A DNA stretch of 20,944 nt, taken from contig CAZLMW010000132.1 in the NCBI GenBank assembly GCA_964560875.1, forward strand, positions 1-20,944, given 5' to 3'. Shown piece by piece: positions 1-7,337 of the stretch. This DNA comes from CAZLMW01 sp964560875. Its GTDB lineage: Bacteria > Myxococcota_A > UBA9042. Positions within the stretch are counted from its first letter, which is position 1. Each line of letters starts with the position of its first letter. A program made the position numbers and the translations under genes. The notes beneath the pieces are model-generated. The model was not told the DNA's origin. It worked only from the letters and a program-made list of their open reading frames with translations, and did not search any database.

Positions 1-2
1 CG

Positions 3-302
3 CGTACGATAGCCACGTGCACAAACGCTGACAAGCGAGCGACTCAGGGCCCCAGGTTCGATCGGAGTTCGCGGGGCGCGAGGGTCCGCGGGTGCTGCCG
101 CGCCAACCGACTCAACGCAGGCGAGAAGCGGCAGCGCTTCAACGAGGCGCGGGGCGAAGCGTGCGAGGCGGCGGTGGCGGTGGAGCTGGCCGCGGCGCCT
201 GGTCTGGTGCCGGCCGCCGAAGCCGAAGCGCTGCTGGCGGCGGCCGACAAGGTCGCGGCCATGCTCACGGGCCTGATTCGCAAGCACAGCGGCACCCCGT
301 GA
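3..302 (+). CDS. C-terminal part of a four-helix-bundle (S23/IVP-like) protein
   Basis: The frame is open from the window edge to TGA at 300-302. It contains no ATG, GTG or TTG before about position 168, so the start lies upstream of the window or has been lost. The last ~50 residues look like the C-terminal half of the 23S rRNA intervening-sequence / four-helix-bundle family: an ARGEACEA helix, then an Ala/Glu-rich helix ending in ADKVAAMLTGLIRKHSG. Family members are about 120 residues, which would put the start roughly 20 codons outside the window. The family's usual N-terminal NIAEG-type segment is not visible in this frame or its neighbours, so the upstream part may be frameshifted or degraded. 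The family's function is poorly known. The call rests only on the C-terminal pattern. Confidence 0.45.
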   Translation, partial: RTIATCTNADKRATQGPRFDRSSRGARVRGCCRANRLNAGEKRQRFNEARGEACEAAVAVELAAAPGLVPAAEAEALLAAADKVAAMLTGLIRKHSGTP

Positions 303-311
303 GGATGTGAG

Positions 312-335
312 TTCGGGTTCGGGTTCGGGTTCGGG
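312..335. repeat. (TTCGGG)4 hexanucleotide tandem repeat
   Basis: Four perfect copies of TTCGGG begin ten bases after the stop of the four-helix-bundle gene, in the gap before the convergent M16 gene. The repeat is non-coding. Perfect hexamer arrays are prone to slippage, so copy number may vary between strains. Confidence 0.9.
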
Positions 336-377
336 TGGCCCGGACCCGGCCGATCGCTCAGTCAGCGACTTCCAATC

Positions 378-393
378 GGGCCTGCTCAGGCCC
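378..393. terminator. Short GC hairpin between convergent genes
   Basis: GGGCCTG and CAGGCCC form a perfect 7-bp inverted repeat around two bases, or 6 bp around a tetraloop. It lies 11 bases past the stop of the M16 operon on the minus strand and ~75 bases past the plus-strand gene. There is no T-tract on either strand, so an intrinsic terminator is only suggested by position. Confidence 0.35.
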
Positions 394-404
394 CGCGACC
401 ACGT

Positions 405-1997
405 TCAAATGTCGTCCGGTCCGGGCGGTGCAGCGTCGCCGCCCGCGCTGTCATCGACCGCATCTGCGTCGTCGACTGCGGTATCCCCGGCGGGCAACGA
501 AGCCGGGTCAACCGGGTTGCCGTGTTCGTCGAAGATGGGGCCAGCCGGCTCTGCGCGAGCCGGATCAGCGGCAGGAGGGGCGACCGGACGCGTGCGCGAG
601 ATGGCGTTTCCGACCAAGCTCGTGGTCTCCGGCGCGCCGTTGTACGGGATCACTTCAACCGCGAACCCGGACGCGAGCTTGTCGAAGCTGGGCTTGAGCA
701 CCTTGGCGTCGCCGACGACTACAGCGACAGCGTGCGAGGGGTCGAGGTACTCGGTGAGTGCAGCGTTGACGTGGTTGCTTTCGACCCGGGCGATCAGCGC
801 GGAAAGACGCTGTGGAAAGTCGATGGTGAGGCCAAGGGCGAGAGACCGCATGCGTTCACTGAGTTCGCCGGCCGCCGTTTCGATCGCCAGCTGATGTGCG
901 CCGCGCAGGTGGTCGCGAGCAAACGCAAGCTCGGGCGACGTAAGGCCAGCTTCGCGGAGCAGCTCGACCTGGCGCATCACGAGGTCGATCGACGCGGCGG
1001 CCACGCGGTTGTCTGGCGCCCAATCGATCTCCACCAGGCCGCGATCGGCCGCCATGCGCAAAGTGGCGTCGATGCTATAGGCCCAGCCGCGGAGCTCGCG
1101 AACCTGCCGGACAAGACGCGACGTAAACGTGCCTCCCAGCGCAGCGATGGCGACCGAAAGCTGCGGCATGACCGGGCGGTTCGCGCCAGCCGTCGGCAGC
1201 AGTATGACGACGTGTGCTTGGCTGCGACCGGGCCGATCGACGATGAGCAGCCGGCGGCCCTTCACAATCGGTAAGCGCACCTTGCGATTGCCGGCTGCGG
1301 AGCGCGGATTCATCTTCGGGAAGTTCTCGCGAACCAACCGGACCGCTGTCTGGCGGGGCACGTCGCCGGCGAATCCGAACCGCAGTGTGTTGGCCGTGGC
1401 CCGCCGGTGAAACGAGCGCAAATGGGACGCGCGGAGTTTCTTCAGCGTAGCCGGCGTGCCATGAATCGGCCGTCCGGCTGGCGTCCCGCGGTTGAGGTAT
1501 CGGCGCGCAGCGTCATGGGCCAAAGCGGCGGCGTCATCGTAGATCTCTTCGGCATCAGCGATGGCGAGCCCGCGGTGCAAAGCAACGTCGGTGCGCGAAA
1601 AGCGCGGGCGCCGAATGACGTCGGAGAGCAGCTCCATGAAGCGCTCGAGGTTCTTCGTCGGAACCTGGCCGAAAACAACGGTCTCGTGCGCTCCCACTTC
1701 CGCATCAAGCGTGGCCCCAATGCGGTCGAGCGCCTCGTTGAAGCGGCGCTTGTTGCGGTTGCCGCCTGCCTCAATAGCCACTTGCCATGCCAGGTGTGCG
1801 AGGCCTTCGCGACCGCCGGGATCGGCCAGCGCGCCGACCGGGATTTGCACCCAAACGTCGATCAACGGGGGCCACGGCCGCTCGACCACCACGATGTTGG
1901 GGCGGTTGAACATCGATTTGCTCCCGACAGCGGGCGTGACCAGCACGGCGACCAGGACGCCGACAGCCACGACCAACAGCAGCGGACGCCCAATCAC
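405..1997 (-). CDS. M16-family peptidase-like protein, non-catalytic subunit
   Basis: 530 residues, read from a GTG whose GTGA overlaps the stop of the upstream M16 gene; a longer reading would run deep into that gene. Residues 5-25 are a hydrophobic signal peptide or anchor, so the protein acts in the envelope. The fold is recognisably M16: where the zinc motif HxxEH belongs (68-72) it reads HLAWQ, so the second His and the Glu are missing and zinc hydrolysis is not expected. The C-terminal domain keeps the RELRGWAYS segment, matching the Arg/Tyr substrate-binding signature of M16 beta-type subunits. About 55 residues at the end are acidic and Pro/Ala-rich, probably disordered. In known M16B heterodimers one subunit carries zinc and the other shapes the chamber, and the active partner is encoded immediately upstream. 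The pairing is inferred from family and context. Confidence 0.87.
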   Translation of the reverse strand: MIGRPLLLVVAVGVLVAVLVTPAVGSKSMFNRPNIVVVERPWPPLIDVWVQIPVGALADPGGREGLAHLAWQVAIEAGGNRNKRRFNEALDRIGATLDAEVGAHETVVFGQVPTKNLERFMELLSDVIRRPRFSRTDVALHRGLAIADAEEIYDDAAALAHDAARRYLNRGTPAGRPIHGTPATLKKLRASHLRSFHRRATANTLRFGFAGDVPRQTAVRLVRENFPKMNPRSAAGNRKVRLPIVKGRRLLIVDRPGRSQAHVVILLPTAGANRPVMPQLSVAIAALGGTFTSRLVRQVRELRGWAYSIDATLRMAADRGLVEIDWAPDNRVAAASIDLVMRQVELLREAGLTSPELAFARDHLRGAHQLAIETAAGELSERMRSLALGLTIDFPQRLSALIARVESNHVNAALTEYLDPSHAVAVVVGDAKVLKPSFDKLASGFAVEVIPYNGAPETTSLVGNAISRTRPVAPPAADPARAEPAGPIFDEHGNPVDPASLPAGDTAVDDADAVDDSAGGDAAPPGPDDI

Positions 1998-3541
1998 CTG
2001 GACGCCCCATTGCGGCGCGATCGACCGACCAATTCCACCCGGTGAGCCGCGACCAGCCAGCGCTTCACGGCCGCCTGCACATCCGGCTCGCGGACGGCAA
2101 TCGCGCGCTTCCACCAAAGATGCGGATGGCTTGGATCGCCAAACGTGACCACCGCGTGACCCAGCGCATCGGCCCGGCCGTCGACGGCCGCCAGCTCGTT
2201 GAACCAACGTCGTCGCATTCGGTTGCGGGCAGCTCCGAGCTCGGATCGGGTGATCGGCTGGCCAGTCTGAAGGCTGCGCATGACGTCGAGCACCGCGTCG
2301 CGGGCTTGACCAGCGCTCTTGCCGGGCATCACCTGCACCTGGATCTCGAAGACAGCGGGGCCAGCGAGCGCGGGCATTTCGACCATCACATCCGCGGCGA
2401 TCCCCGTGTCGACTAGCGCGCGATGTAGCCGCGCAGAGGGCGACCCGCCGATGATCTCGGCCGCGACGGTAAGCGCCGCGTGGTCGGCATGATCACCACC
2501 TGTTGTGAGCCAGCCGATTCGCAAACGGTCGCTCGCGGTGTCGACAACAACGGTCGCCGCGCGCGGTCCACGAACGGCGACGGGCGGAGTGGGCTCCCGT
2601 TTGGCCGCCGGAGCAGGCGCGTCAGTAACTGTAGCCGCACCGTAGGCATCGATCACCGTGGCGAGCGCGGGGATCGATTCGACGGCCCCGGCCAGCACCA
2701 GGGTCGCATTCGCCGGCCGGTAGTGGCGCTCGTAGAACCGCTGCACGGTCCGTTGCGTGAGTCCGCGGATGCTGCGCGCGGTCCCGAGGGTTGGCCGGCC
2801 GTACGGATGCTGGCCATAGACCATCGTGGCGAACGCTTCGTCCAGCAGCGCGTCCGGGTCGTTGTCGACCGTCTCACGGCGCTCGTTGAGCACGACCTCA
2901 AGCTCGGCCTTCAAGCCAACGGGATGGATTGCAAGCGCGGAGAGGCGATCAGCTTCGAGGCGCGCAACCTCGGCCAAGGCCTGCGGAGGCACGGTCTGCT
3001 GGTACATCGTGTAGTCGAGCCACGTAGCGGCGTTTGGGGCCGACCCATGGCGCTCGAGCAGACGATCGAACGTTCCCGGCGGGTGCTCCCGTGTGCCCTT
3101 GAACATGAGGTGCTCGAGCAGGTGCGCGACGCCGCCTTCGCCCTTGCCTTCGTCGCGGCTGCCGGCGGCGATCCACGTGTGGTAGGCGATGACCAACGCG
3201 GCGGAATCGGGCGCGAGCACTACGGTGAGCCCGTTGCGCAGTCGCCAATGTTCGATGTGCCCGACCGCGAATCGATGCACGCCGAGGAGCTTGACGACGT
3301 CGGGTCCAGTGCCGCTTTCACCGCGATACCGCTGGTTGAGTTTTCGTTGCGCGCGGCGGGCTGCCTGGAGAGGAGTCAGTTTGCGCTTCTTCTTGCTGGC
3401 GAGCTGCTTTCCGCGTGCGGCCGCGCCGGTCACTGAAGCAGGTGGGGCGGCGGCGGTCATCCCGGCTCCAAGTGCGGTCACAGCCGCGACAACGACGGCT
3501 GTCATCGCGATTCGGCGGGCCGTCGACGACAGCACAGTCAT
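1994..3541 (-). CDS. M16-family zinc metallopeptidase, catalytic subunit
   Basis: 515 residues starting at ATG 3541, whose ATGA overlaps the stop of the ATPase gene. An N-terminal hydrophobic stretch (about 10-32, ending near AAAPPA) is a Sec signal peptide; a Lys/Arg-rich segment (49-72) follows. The inverted zinc motif HLLEH is at 140-144, with the third ligand expected at E220 in VVLNE, 76 residues downstream as is usual. FKGT follows the motif, as in mitochondrial-processing-peptidase-like enzymes. The C-terminal half (about 330-515) is the second M16 domain. The family cleaves peptides or unfolded segments inside a closed chamber. The gene lies between an ArsA-like ATPase and a zinc-less M16 partner with 4-base overlaps on both sides, so the three products are probably made in matched amounts. 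The substrate is unknown. Confidence 0.92.
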   Translation of the reverse strand: MTVLSSTARRIAMTAVVVAAVTALGAGMTAAAPPASVTGAAARGKQLASKKKRKLTPLQAARRAQRKLNQRYRGESGTGPDVVKLLGVHRFAVGHIEHWRLRNGLTVVLAPDSAALVIAYHTWIAAGSRDEGKGEGGVAHLLEHLMFKGTREHPPGTFDRLLERHGSAPNAATWLDYTMYQQTVPPQALAEVARLEADRLSALAIHPVGLKAELEVVLNERRETVDNDPDALLDEAFATMVYGQHPYGRPTLGTARSIRGLTQRTVQRFYERHYRPANATLVLAGAVESIPALATVIDAYGAATVTDAPAPAAKREPTPPVAVRGPRAATVVVDTASDRLRIGWLTTGGDHADHAALTVAAEIIGGSPSARLHRALVDTGIAADVMVEMPALAGPAVFEIQVQVMPGKSAGQARDAVLDVMRSLQTGQPITRSELGAARNRMRRRWFNELAAVDGRADALGHAVVTFGDPSHPHLWWKRAIAVREPDVQAAVKRWLVAAHRVELVGRSRRNGASR

Positions 3542-4497
3542 GCGATCGCGGCAACGTTGTTGCGAATCTTCGCGCGGCTCAAGTCAGCGAGCCGCTGCAG
3601 CCCCACAAGGTCCATGGGACGCATGAGGTGGGGCAACTCGACCACCGGCATGGACGCTGCGTGGTGAAGGCGACCGAGCTGCTTTTGCTGGGCGACCCGC
3701 CATCGACGATAAGCTTGGGCGTTCATAGCGCTCGCCTGCACGATGGGGTCCGCGCTCGCCGCGAGCGTCGCGAGGTGACCGTCAAAGCTCGCCGGGAGAA
3801 CGTCGGGGAGCACCTGGTTGGCGAAGATGACACCGGCCGGCATGCCGATCACGGCGAGCGCCTGTCGCTGCAGATCGATCGTTTCGTTGACCGGCAACTC
3901 CATGGGCAGCGCGACAATATTGAAAGACGTGCGGTTCGGGTCGGCGAGCAAGGCCTGCATGCGTCGCGCGTCGTCGGCCATCGGTCCCACGGGAACAGCC
4001 TGCAGAATCACCTCGGGCAGCCGGAACAGAGCGACGCCGTGACCGGTCGATGGAGCGTCGATGATGAGCGCGTCCCAGGCGGGCTGGCCGGCGTCCGTTC
4101 GCTCCTCCTCTTCCATGAACCACGCTTTGCCGAGCAGCAAGGTCTCGGTCATCCCCGGCAGCATCCCCAGTAGGCGCCGCATGACGTCGTTTTCGAACAC
4201 GAGCCGGTGCAGGGCCCGGAAGCGGAGTTTCATCAAGCTATATTCCCGCAGCGCCTGGGCGGGACGGAGGTTGCAGCCGAAAAGCGGCGCGTCCGGCAAC
4301 AGTTGGACGGGCTCGTAGCCGATGGGAGGCAGGCCGAAAAAGCGGCCGATAGCGTCCCGGGTGTTGAGCTGCACGATGCACGTGCGCTTCCCCATTTGCG
4401 CGGCGGCCATGCCGATGGCCATACAAAGGGTTGACTTGCCGACACCGCCTTTGCCGCTCACCACGATGAAGCGCCGCTGGAAGAGATCGGAGTCCAC
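3538..4497 (-). CDS. ArsA/GET3-family P-loop ATPase
   Basis: 319 residues from GTG 4497, preceded by a modest AGAGGG-like ribosome site. GKGGVGKST at residues 15-23 is the deviant Walker A of the ArsA/MinD/GET3 group, with the signature Lys at 16. Residues around 142-150 (LIIDAPSTGHG) resemble the DTAPTGH switch of ArsA/GET3. There is a single ATPase domain and no signal peptide or TM helix, so it is a cytosolic dimer-type enzyme. Family members drive oxyanion efflux, insert tail-anchored proteins, or act in uncharacterised bacterial systems. No ArsB, ArsD or ArsR gene is nearby, so arsenite resistance is not supported. It is the first gene of an operon with two exported M16 proteins, suggesting an envelope-related role. 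Its specific function is not known. Confidence 0.85.
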   Translation of the reverse strand: MDSDLFQRRFIVVSGKGGVGKSTLCMAIGMAAAQMGKRTCIVQLNTRDAIGRFFGLPPIGYEPVQLLPDAPLFGCNLRPAQALREYSLMKLRFRALHRLVFENDVMRRLLGMLPGMTETLLLGKAWFMEEEERTDAGQPAWDALIIDAPSTGHGVALFRLPEVILQAVPVGPMADDARRMQALLADPNRTSFNIVALPMELPVNETIDLQRQALAVIGMPAGVIFANQVLPDVLPASFDGHLATLAASADPIVQASAMNAQAYRRWRVAQQKQLGRLHHAASMPVVELPHLMRPMDLVGLQRLADLSRAKIRNNVAAIA

Positions 4498-4517
4498 ACA
4501 CCCTCTGTGGCTTGGTC

Positions 4518-4549
4518 GGCCTGTTGGCTGGGCCTGTTGTCAGGCCTGC
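4518..4549. repeat. Direct repeats GGCCTGTTG upstream of the ATPase operon
   Basis: GGCCTGTTG occurs at 4518-4526 and 4531-4539, and a partial copy GGCCTGC at 4543-4549, spaced 13 and 12 bases apart. The array lies 20-52 bases upstream of the ATPase start codon, where an operator or leader element would sit. It is seen directly; a regulatory role is inference. Confidence 0.55.
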
Positions 4550-4659
4550 TCGGGCGGCGGCGCCCGGAGAACGGACGGTATCTTGCAGCCGCCGCCGCGC
4601 GCCTGTCCAGCCGGAAAAAACGTCCCGCGATCGCGCGAATCGGCGCCATCGCAGGCGCG

Positions 4660-4688
4660 TTGCAAGGGGGACCGCGGCCCTGTACCTT
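4660..4688 (+). promoter_or_regulatory. Candidate sigma-70-type promoter for the exported-protein operon
   Basis: TTGCAA (4660-4665) and TACCTT (4683-4688) are separated by 17 bases. Transcription would start near 4695, just before the GGAGG ribosome site at 4698-4702, giving a very short leader. The elements match consensus only partly. Confidence 0.4.
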
Positions 4689-4707
4689 CGCGGTCTCGGA
4701 GGCGAGC

Positions 4708-6183
4708 ATGGCACTCATTTGTGGCCGTTTTTACAGCACTTTCCTGTCATTTCCGGGCGCTTGGGCAGGCCCTCTGCTGATCGGCTTGTTCGCGATGATG
4801 ATGACGGGGCCCGCTGCTGCACAGCCGGCCAAGGCGAAGCTTTTCGAGGGCTACGCGAGCCACCCAACAGTCGCCAAGGTCCGTGCGACCGGTTATTTGA
4901 CCATCCTCAGCCGGGAAAAGGCGCTCAGTCGACGGATTCCGGCCGACCGCGCGTTGGCTATCGTGGACGCCGTGGGCAAGGCAGGAGCGACCAAGTATCG
5001 CGTCGCGGATGGCCTGGTCCGAGCGTACCGTGCGCGGCACACGCTGGGTCCATCCGGTGCGATGCTCAACAAGCGCATCGGGGCTGACAAGCTCGGAGCG
5101 CGAGAGTCCCTGGCCTTGGGCTGGGTTCGGGTGCTTGAAGGTAACAAGAAGGCGCTGACCCGAACGGGCACCACGATTCGCAATGCCGGAGGTCTGCAGC
5201 TGCTTCGCCAGGCCGTCGCCAAGGAGCCGGCCGTCCAAGCCCACCACCTGGCGCTCGCCCTGGGCGGTGCGTCCATCGCTCCCAAGCGTGGCAAGAAGGC
5301 CTGCAAAGCGTGGGTTGCAGTGCAAAAAGCTGCGCGTGACGGCCGCAAGCAGGCGGTTCCAGTCGCGATGGCCGAACGCGCGGTGAAGTCTGTGGCCAAG
5401 CTGGGCAAGGCGTGCCCAAAGAAAAAGCGCAGGGCCTTCAAGAAGAACATCTCCCTGCCGCCACCGGTCGCCGAAAAAATGCCGGCGAGCAGCAACAAGG
5501 ACTACAGCAGCCCGATGGTGAAAGACGTCTACCGTAAGGGCGTCGCGTTCTCGGTGTCGGCGCCGATTTTCAAGGGCTACATGAACAAGCCCAAGGTGCG
5601 CGACCTGATCCGCAGCAAGCGGCTCGGCGAGCTGTATCTGTACATGCTGATGAAAGCCGACAAGACCGGTGACACCGCGATTGCCGCGGTCAACGCCGCC
5701 CTGTGGAGCCGTCGCCTCGACCCGACTCGCATCGCGGACGTGACGTGGCGGACGATCTTGATGTTGCACGACCGCAAGGTGACGCGGAAAGCAGACGACA
5801 AGGGTTTGCTCACCTCGAAGTTGACGCCGGTCCAGGCCACAGTGCTCGGCTACGCGCGTGCGATCGCAGGTTGGGGACTCGAGCGCCAGGAGCAACCGGG
5901 CAATGCACCGGCGCTGCTCGCCTTGCCGCGCCAACTGTTCAAGCACGCCCACGGAAAGTTGCCGATGAACGCCAAGCTTGGTCGCATCGTCCCGCAGCTG
6001 CATACGATCGATCTGCAGCGGCAGGCCAGCCTGTGTATGGCGGCCAAGCGCGCTGACTCGCTCGCCTTTGCGGTCGCCAAGAGCCAACTGCCCAAAGCAG
6101 CCGACCGGGTCTTGCGCGACGCCACGGATATGGTGAAGTCGCAGTGCTTCGCGCCCAAGCGTGCGGGCAAGCGGGTGAAATGA
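4708..6183 (+). CDS. Exported protein with two copies of a Cys-pair helical domain, function unknown
   Basis: 491 residues from ATG 4708, chosen because GGAGG (4698-4702) precedes it and a signal peptide follows at once (hydrophobic about 20-38, ending GPAAAQ). The mature protein is Lys/Ala-rich, helical and recognised as no known family. It is internally duplicated: LFEGYASHPTV (45-55) recurs as IFKGYMNKPKV (287-297), about 242 residues later. The mature chain has exactly four Cys, C199, C236, C443 and C480. Both pairs have the same 36 residues between them and lie 244 residues apart, so each repeat probably holds one disulfide. The gene overlaps the following membrane-protein gene by ATGA and diverges from the ArsA-like/M16 operon. 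An envelope structural or scaffold role is possible but unproven; the coding call is solid. Confidence 0.85.
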   Translation: MALICGRFYSTFLSFPGAWAGPLLIGLFAMMMTGPAAAQPAKAKLFEGYASHPTVAKVRATGYLTILSREKALSRRIPADRALAIVDAVGKAGATKYRVADGLVRAYRARHTLGPSGAMLNKRIGADKLGARESLALGWVRVLEGNKKALTRTGTTIRNAGGLQLLRQAVAKEPAVQAHHLALALGGASIAPKRGKKACKAWVAVQKAARDGRKQAVPVAMAERAVKSVAKLGKACPKKKRRAFKKNISLPPPVAEKMPASSNKDYSSPMVKDVYRKGVAFSVSAPIFKGYMNKPKVRDLIRSKRLGELYLYMLMKADKTGDTAIAAVNAALWSRRLDPTRIADVTWRTILMLHDRKVTRKADDKGLLTSKLTPVQATVLGYARAIAGWGLERQEQPGNAPALLALPRQLFKHAHGKLPMNAKLGRIVPQLHTIDLQRQASLCMAAKRADSLAFAVAKSQLPKAADRVLRDATDMVKSQCFAPKRAGKRVK

Positions 6184-7142
6184 GCGATCGAACACCTCCG
6201 GAGCTGCGGTCGCGCCCCTACTTCGCGCCGCGTGACGACCATAGCGATACGGAGGCCACGGCCTTTGTTGGCGCGGTCGCCGAGGACATGCCGCAGCTTC
6301 CGGACGCCGGTGACGTGCCGCCGCTGCCTGGCGAACCGCCGCCCATGCCGATGGATCCGATGGATCGACCGCATACGCGCGAGAGTTTCGCTATCCAGAC
6401 GATCGACGAAGACGACGAAGTCGAGCCAACTCGGATGCGCAAGACTGAGAGCCGCCATCGGCCTGCCCCGCGTCGCAAACGGCCGACCTTGCTGCCCAAG
6501 AACATGCCGCGTCCGGGGACCAATAACGCCCGCCGCAACCAATCGGTGATGCAACCGGTCCGCTCACGCCAGGACGTCTCCCGCCCAGACATCGGCTCGA
6601 CCGATCGCGAATCATCGGACGTCGTGCACACGTTCAACCCCGCCGATCGCTCCAGTCCCAAGCCGATGAACACCGACGAGGGCCTGCGCAAGCCGCGCGG
6701 AGACCTGCGCCGCAAACCCGGCGTCAAATCGCGGCGCAAGACGAACTCTCCGAAACGTCGCGCACCTGCGGCACGCGCAGTCGCTCCACCCCCCGCCGCG
6801 CGGCCGGCGCCGTCCCACCTACCTCTGTCTGCCGAACAGCTCGGGATGCTCATCGCCGATCAGAGGCGCCGCCTGCATCTCTTGGACGCGTTCGCGCGTG
6901 GCTTGGAGATCTGTGCGGGTGTGCTGGGAACCCTGTCACTTGCCGTCCTTATCGCGGCGTTGGTGAGCATCCTGGTCGGGAGCGATGTCTCCGTTCTCAA
7001 CGCGTCATCGGCCCTTATTGGCGCGGTCGGCGCCATGGCGTTGACGTTGATGATGGTCGTCGCCGCGCTCGCAATGCGTCAGCTAGCCCACTTGAGCGCC
7101 CAGGTAGCCGCCCTGCTCGAAGCCCTGAGTCACCGCCGCTGA
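6180..7142 (+). CDS. Two-TM membrane protein with long disordered N-terminus, unknown function
   Basis: 320 residues; ATG 6180 forms an ATGA overlap with the stop of the preceding gene, so the two are co-translated. Residues 1-215 are low-complexity: Pro-rich stretches (about 36-62), an acidic patch (75-82) and strongly basic segments (86-110 and 170-195). There is no signal peptide. Two hydrophobic helices at about 242-266 and 276-298 form a C-terminal hairpin, followed by a short amphipathic tail with LSAQVAALLEAL. This suggests a long cytoplasmic arm anchored in the inner membrane. No domain was recognised. Coupling to the duplicated-domain exported protein suggests a shared envelope function, which is inference. 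Confidence 0.8.
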   Translation: MSDRTPPELRSRPYFAPRDDHSDTEATAFVGAVAEDMPQLPDAGDVPPLPGEPPPMPMDPMDRPHTRESFAIQTIDEDDEVEPTRMRKTESRHRPAPRRKRPTLLPKNMPRPGTNNARRNQSVMQPVRSRQDVSRPDIGSTDRESSDVVHTFNPADRSSPKPMNTDEGLRKPRGDLRRKPGVKSRRKTNSPKRRAPAARAVAPPPAARPAPSHLPLSAEQLGMLIADQRRRLHLLDAFARGLEICAGVLGTLSLAVLIAALVSILVGSDVSVLNASSALIGAVGAMALTLMMVVAALAMRQLAHLSAQVAALLEALSHRR

Positions 7143-7193
7143 CCCGGTCCAGACAGCCGGAGAACGCAGCCCCACGGCCGTCCCGTCGCGCGT

Positions 7194-7222
7194 TTGACTT
7201 TGACCGGGGCGGTGCCTAAGTT
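7194..7222 (+). promoter_or_regulatory. Candidate promoter of the gap-pgk-tpiA-secG operon
   Basis: TTGACT (7194-7199) and TAAGTT (7217-7222) are 17 bases apart, about 115 bases before the gap start. The arrangement closely parallels the candidate eno promoter at 19531-19559, including the CC after the -10 element. It is the best candidate in the 195-base gap; the rest of the gap shows no gene. Confidence 0.6.
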
Positions 7223-7337
7223 CCCGGCGATTTTTGGGCGGTCCGACGGCCGCAAGGGCACCGCCGGACGCCATCTCCGGAAAAGAAACGAACCCGCTCT
7301 TTCCTAACCCGGGCACCCCGCCCAACAGGCAAACATC

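Noticed and set aside
312..335. CRISPR array or telomere-like element
   Set aside because: Only a contiguous hexamer repeat without spacers; a simple slippage repeat.
3538..4497. Arsenite efflux ATPase (arsA of an ars operon)
   Set aside because: No ArsB, ArsD, ArsR or ArsC nearby and only one ATPase domain; neighbours are exported M16 proteins.
4747..6195. Minus-strand frame of 482 codons opposite the duplicated-domain protein
   Set aside because: His/Arg/Gln-rich composition typical of an antisense shadow; the plus-strand frame has GGAGG, a signal peptide and an internal repeat.
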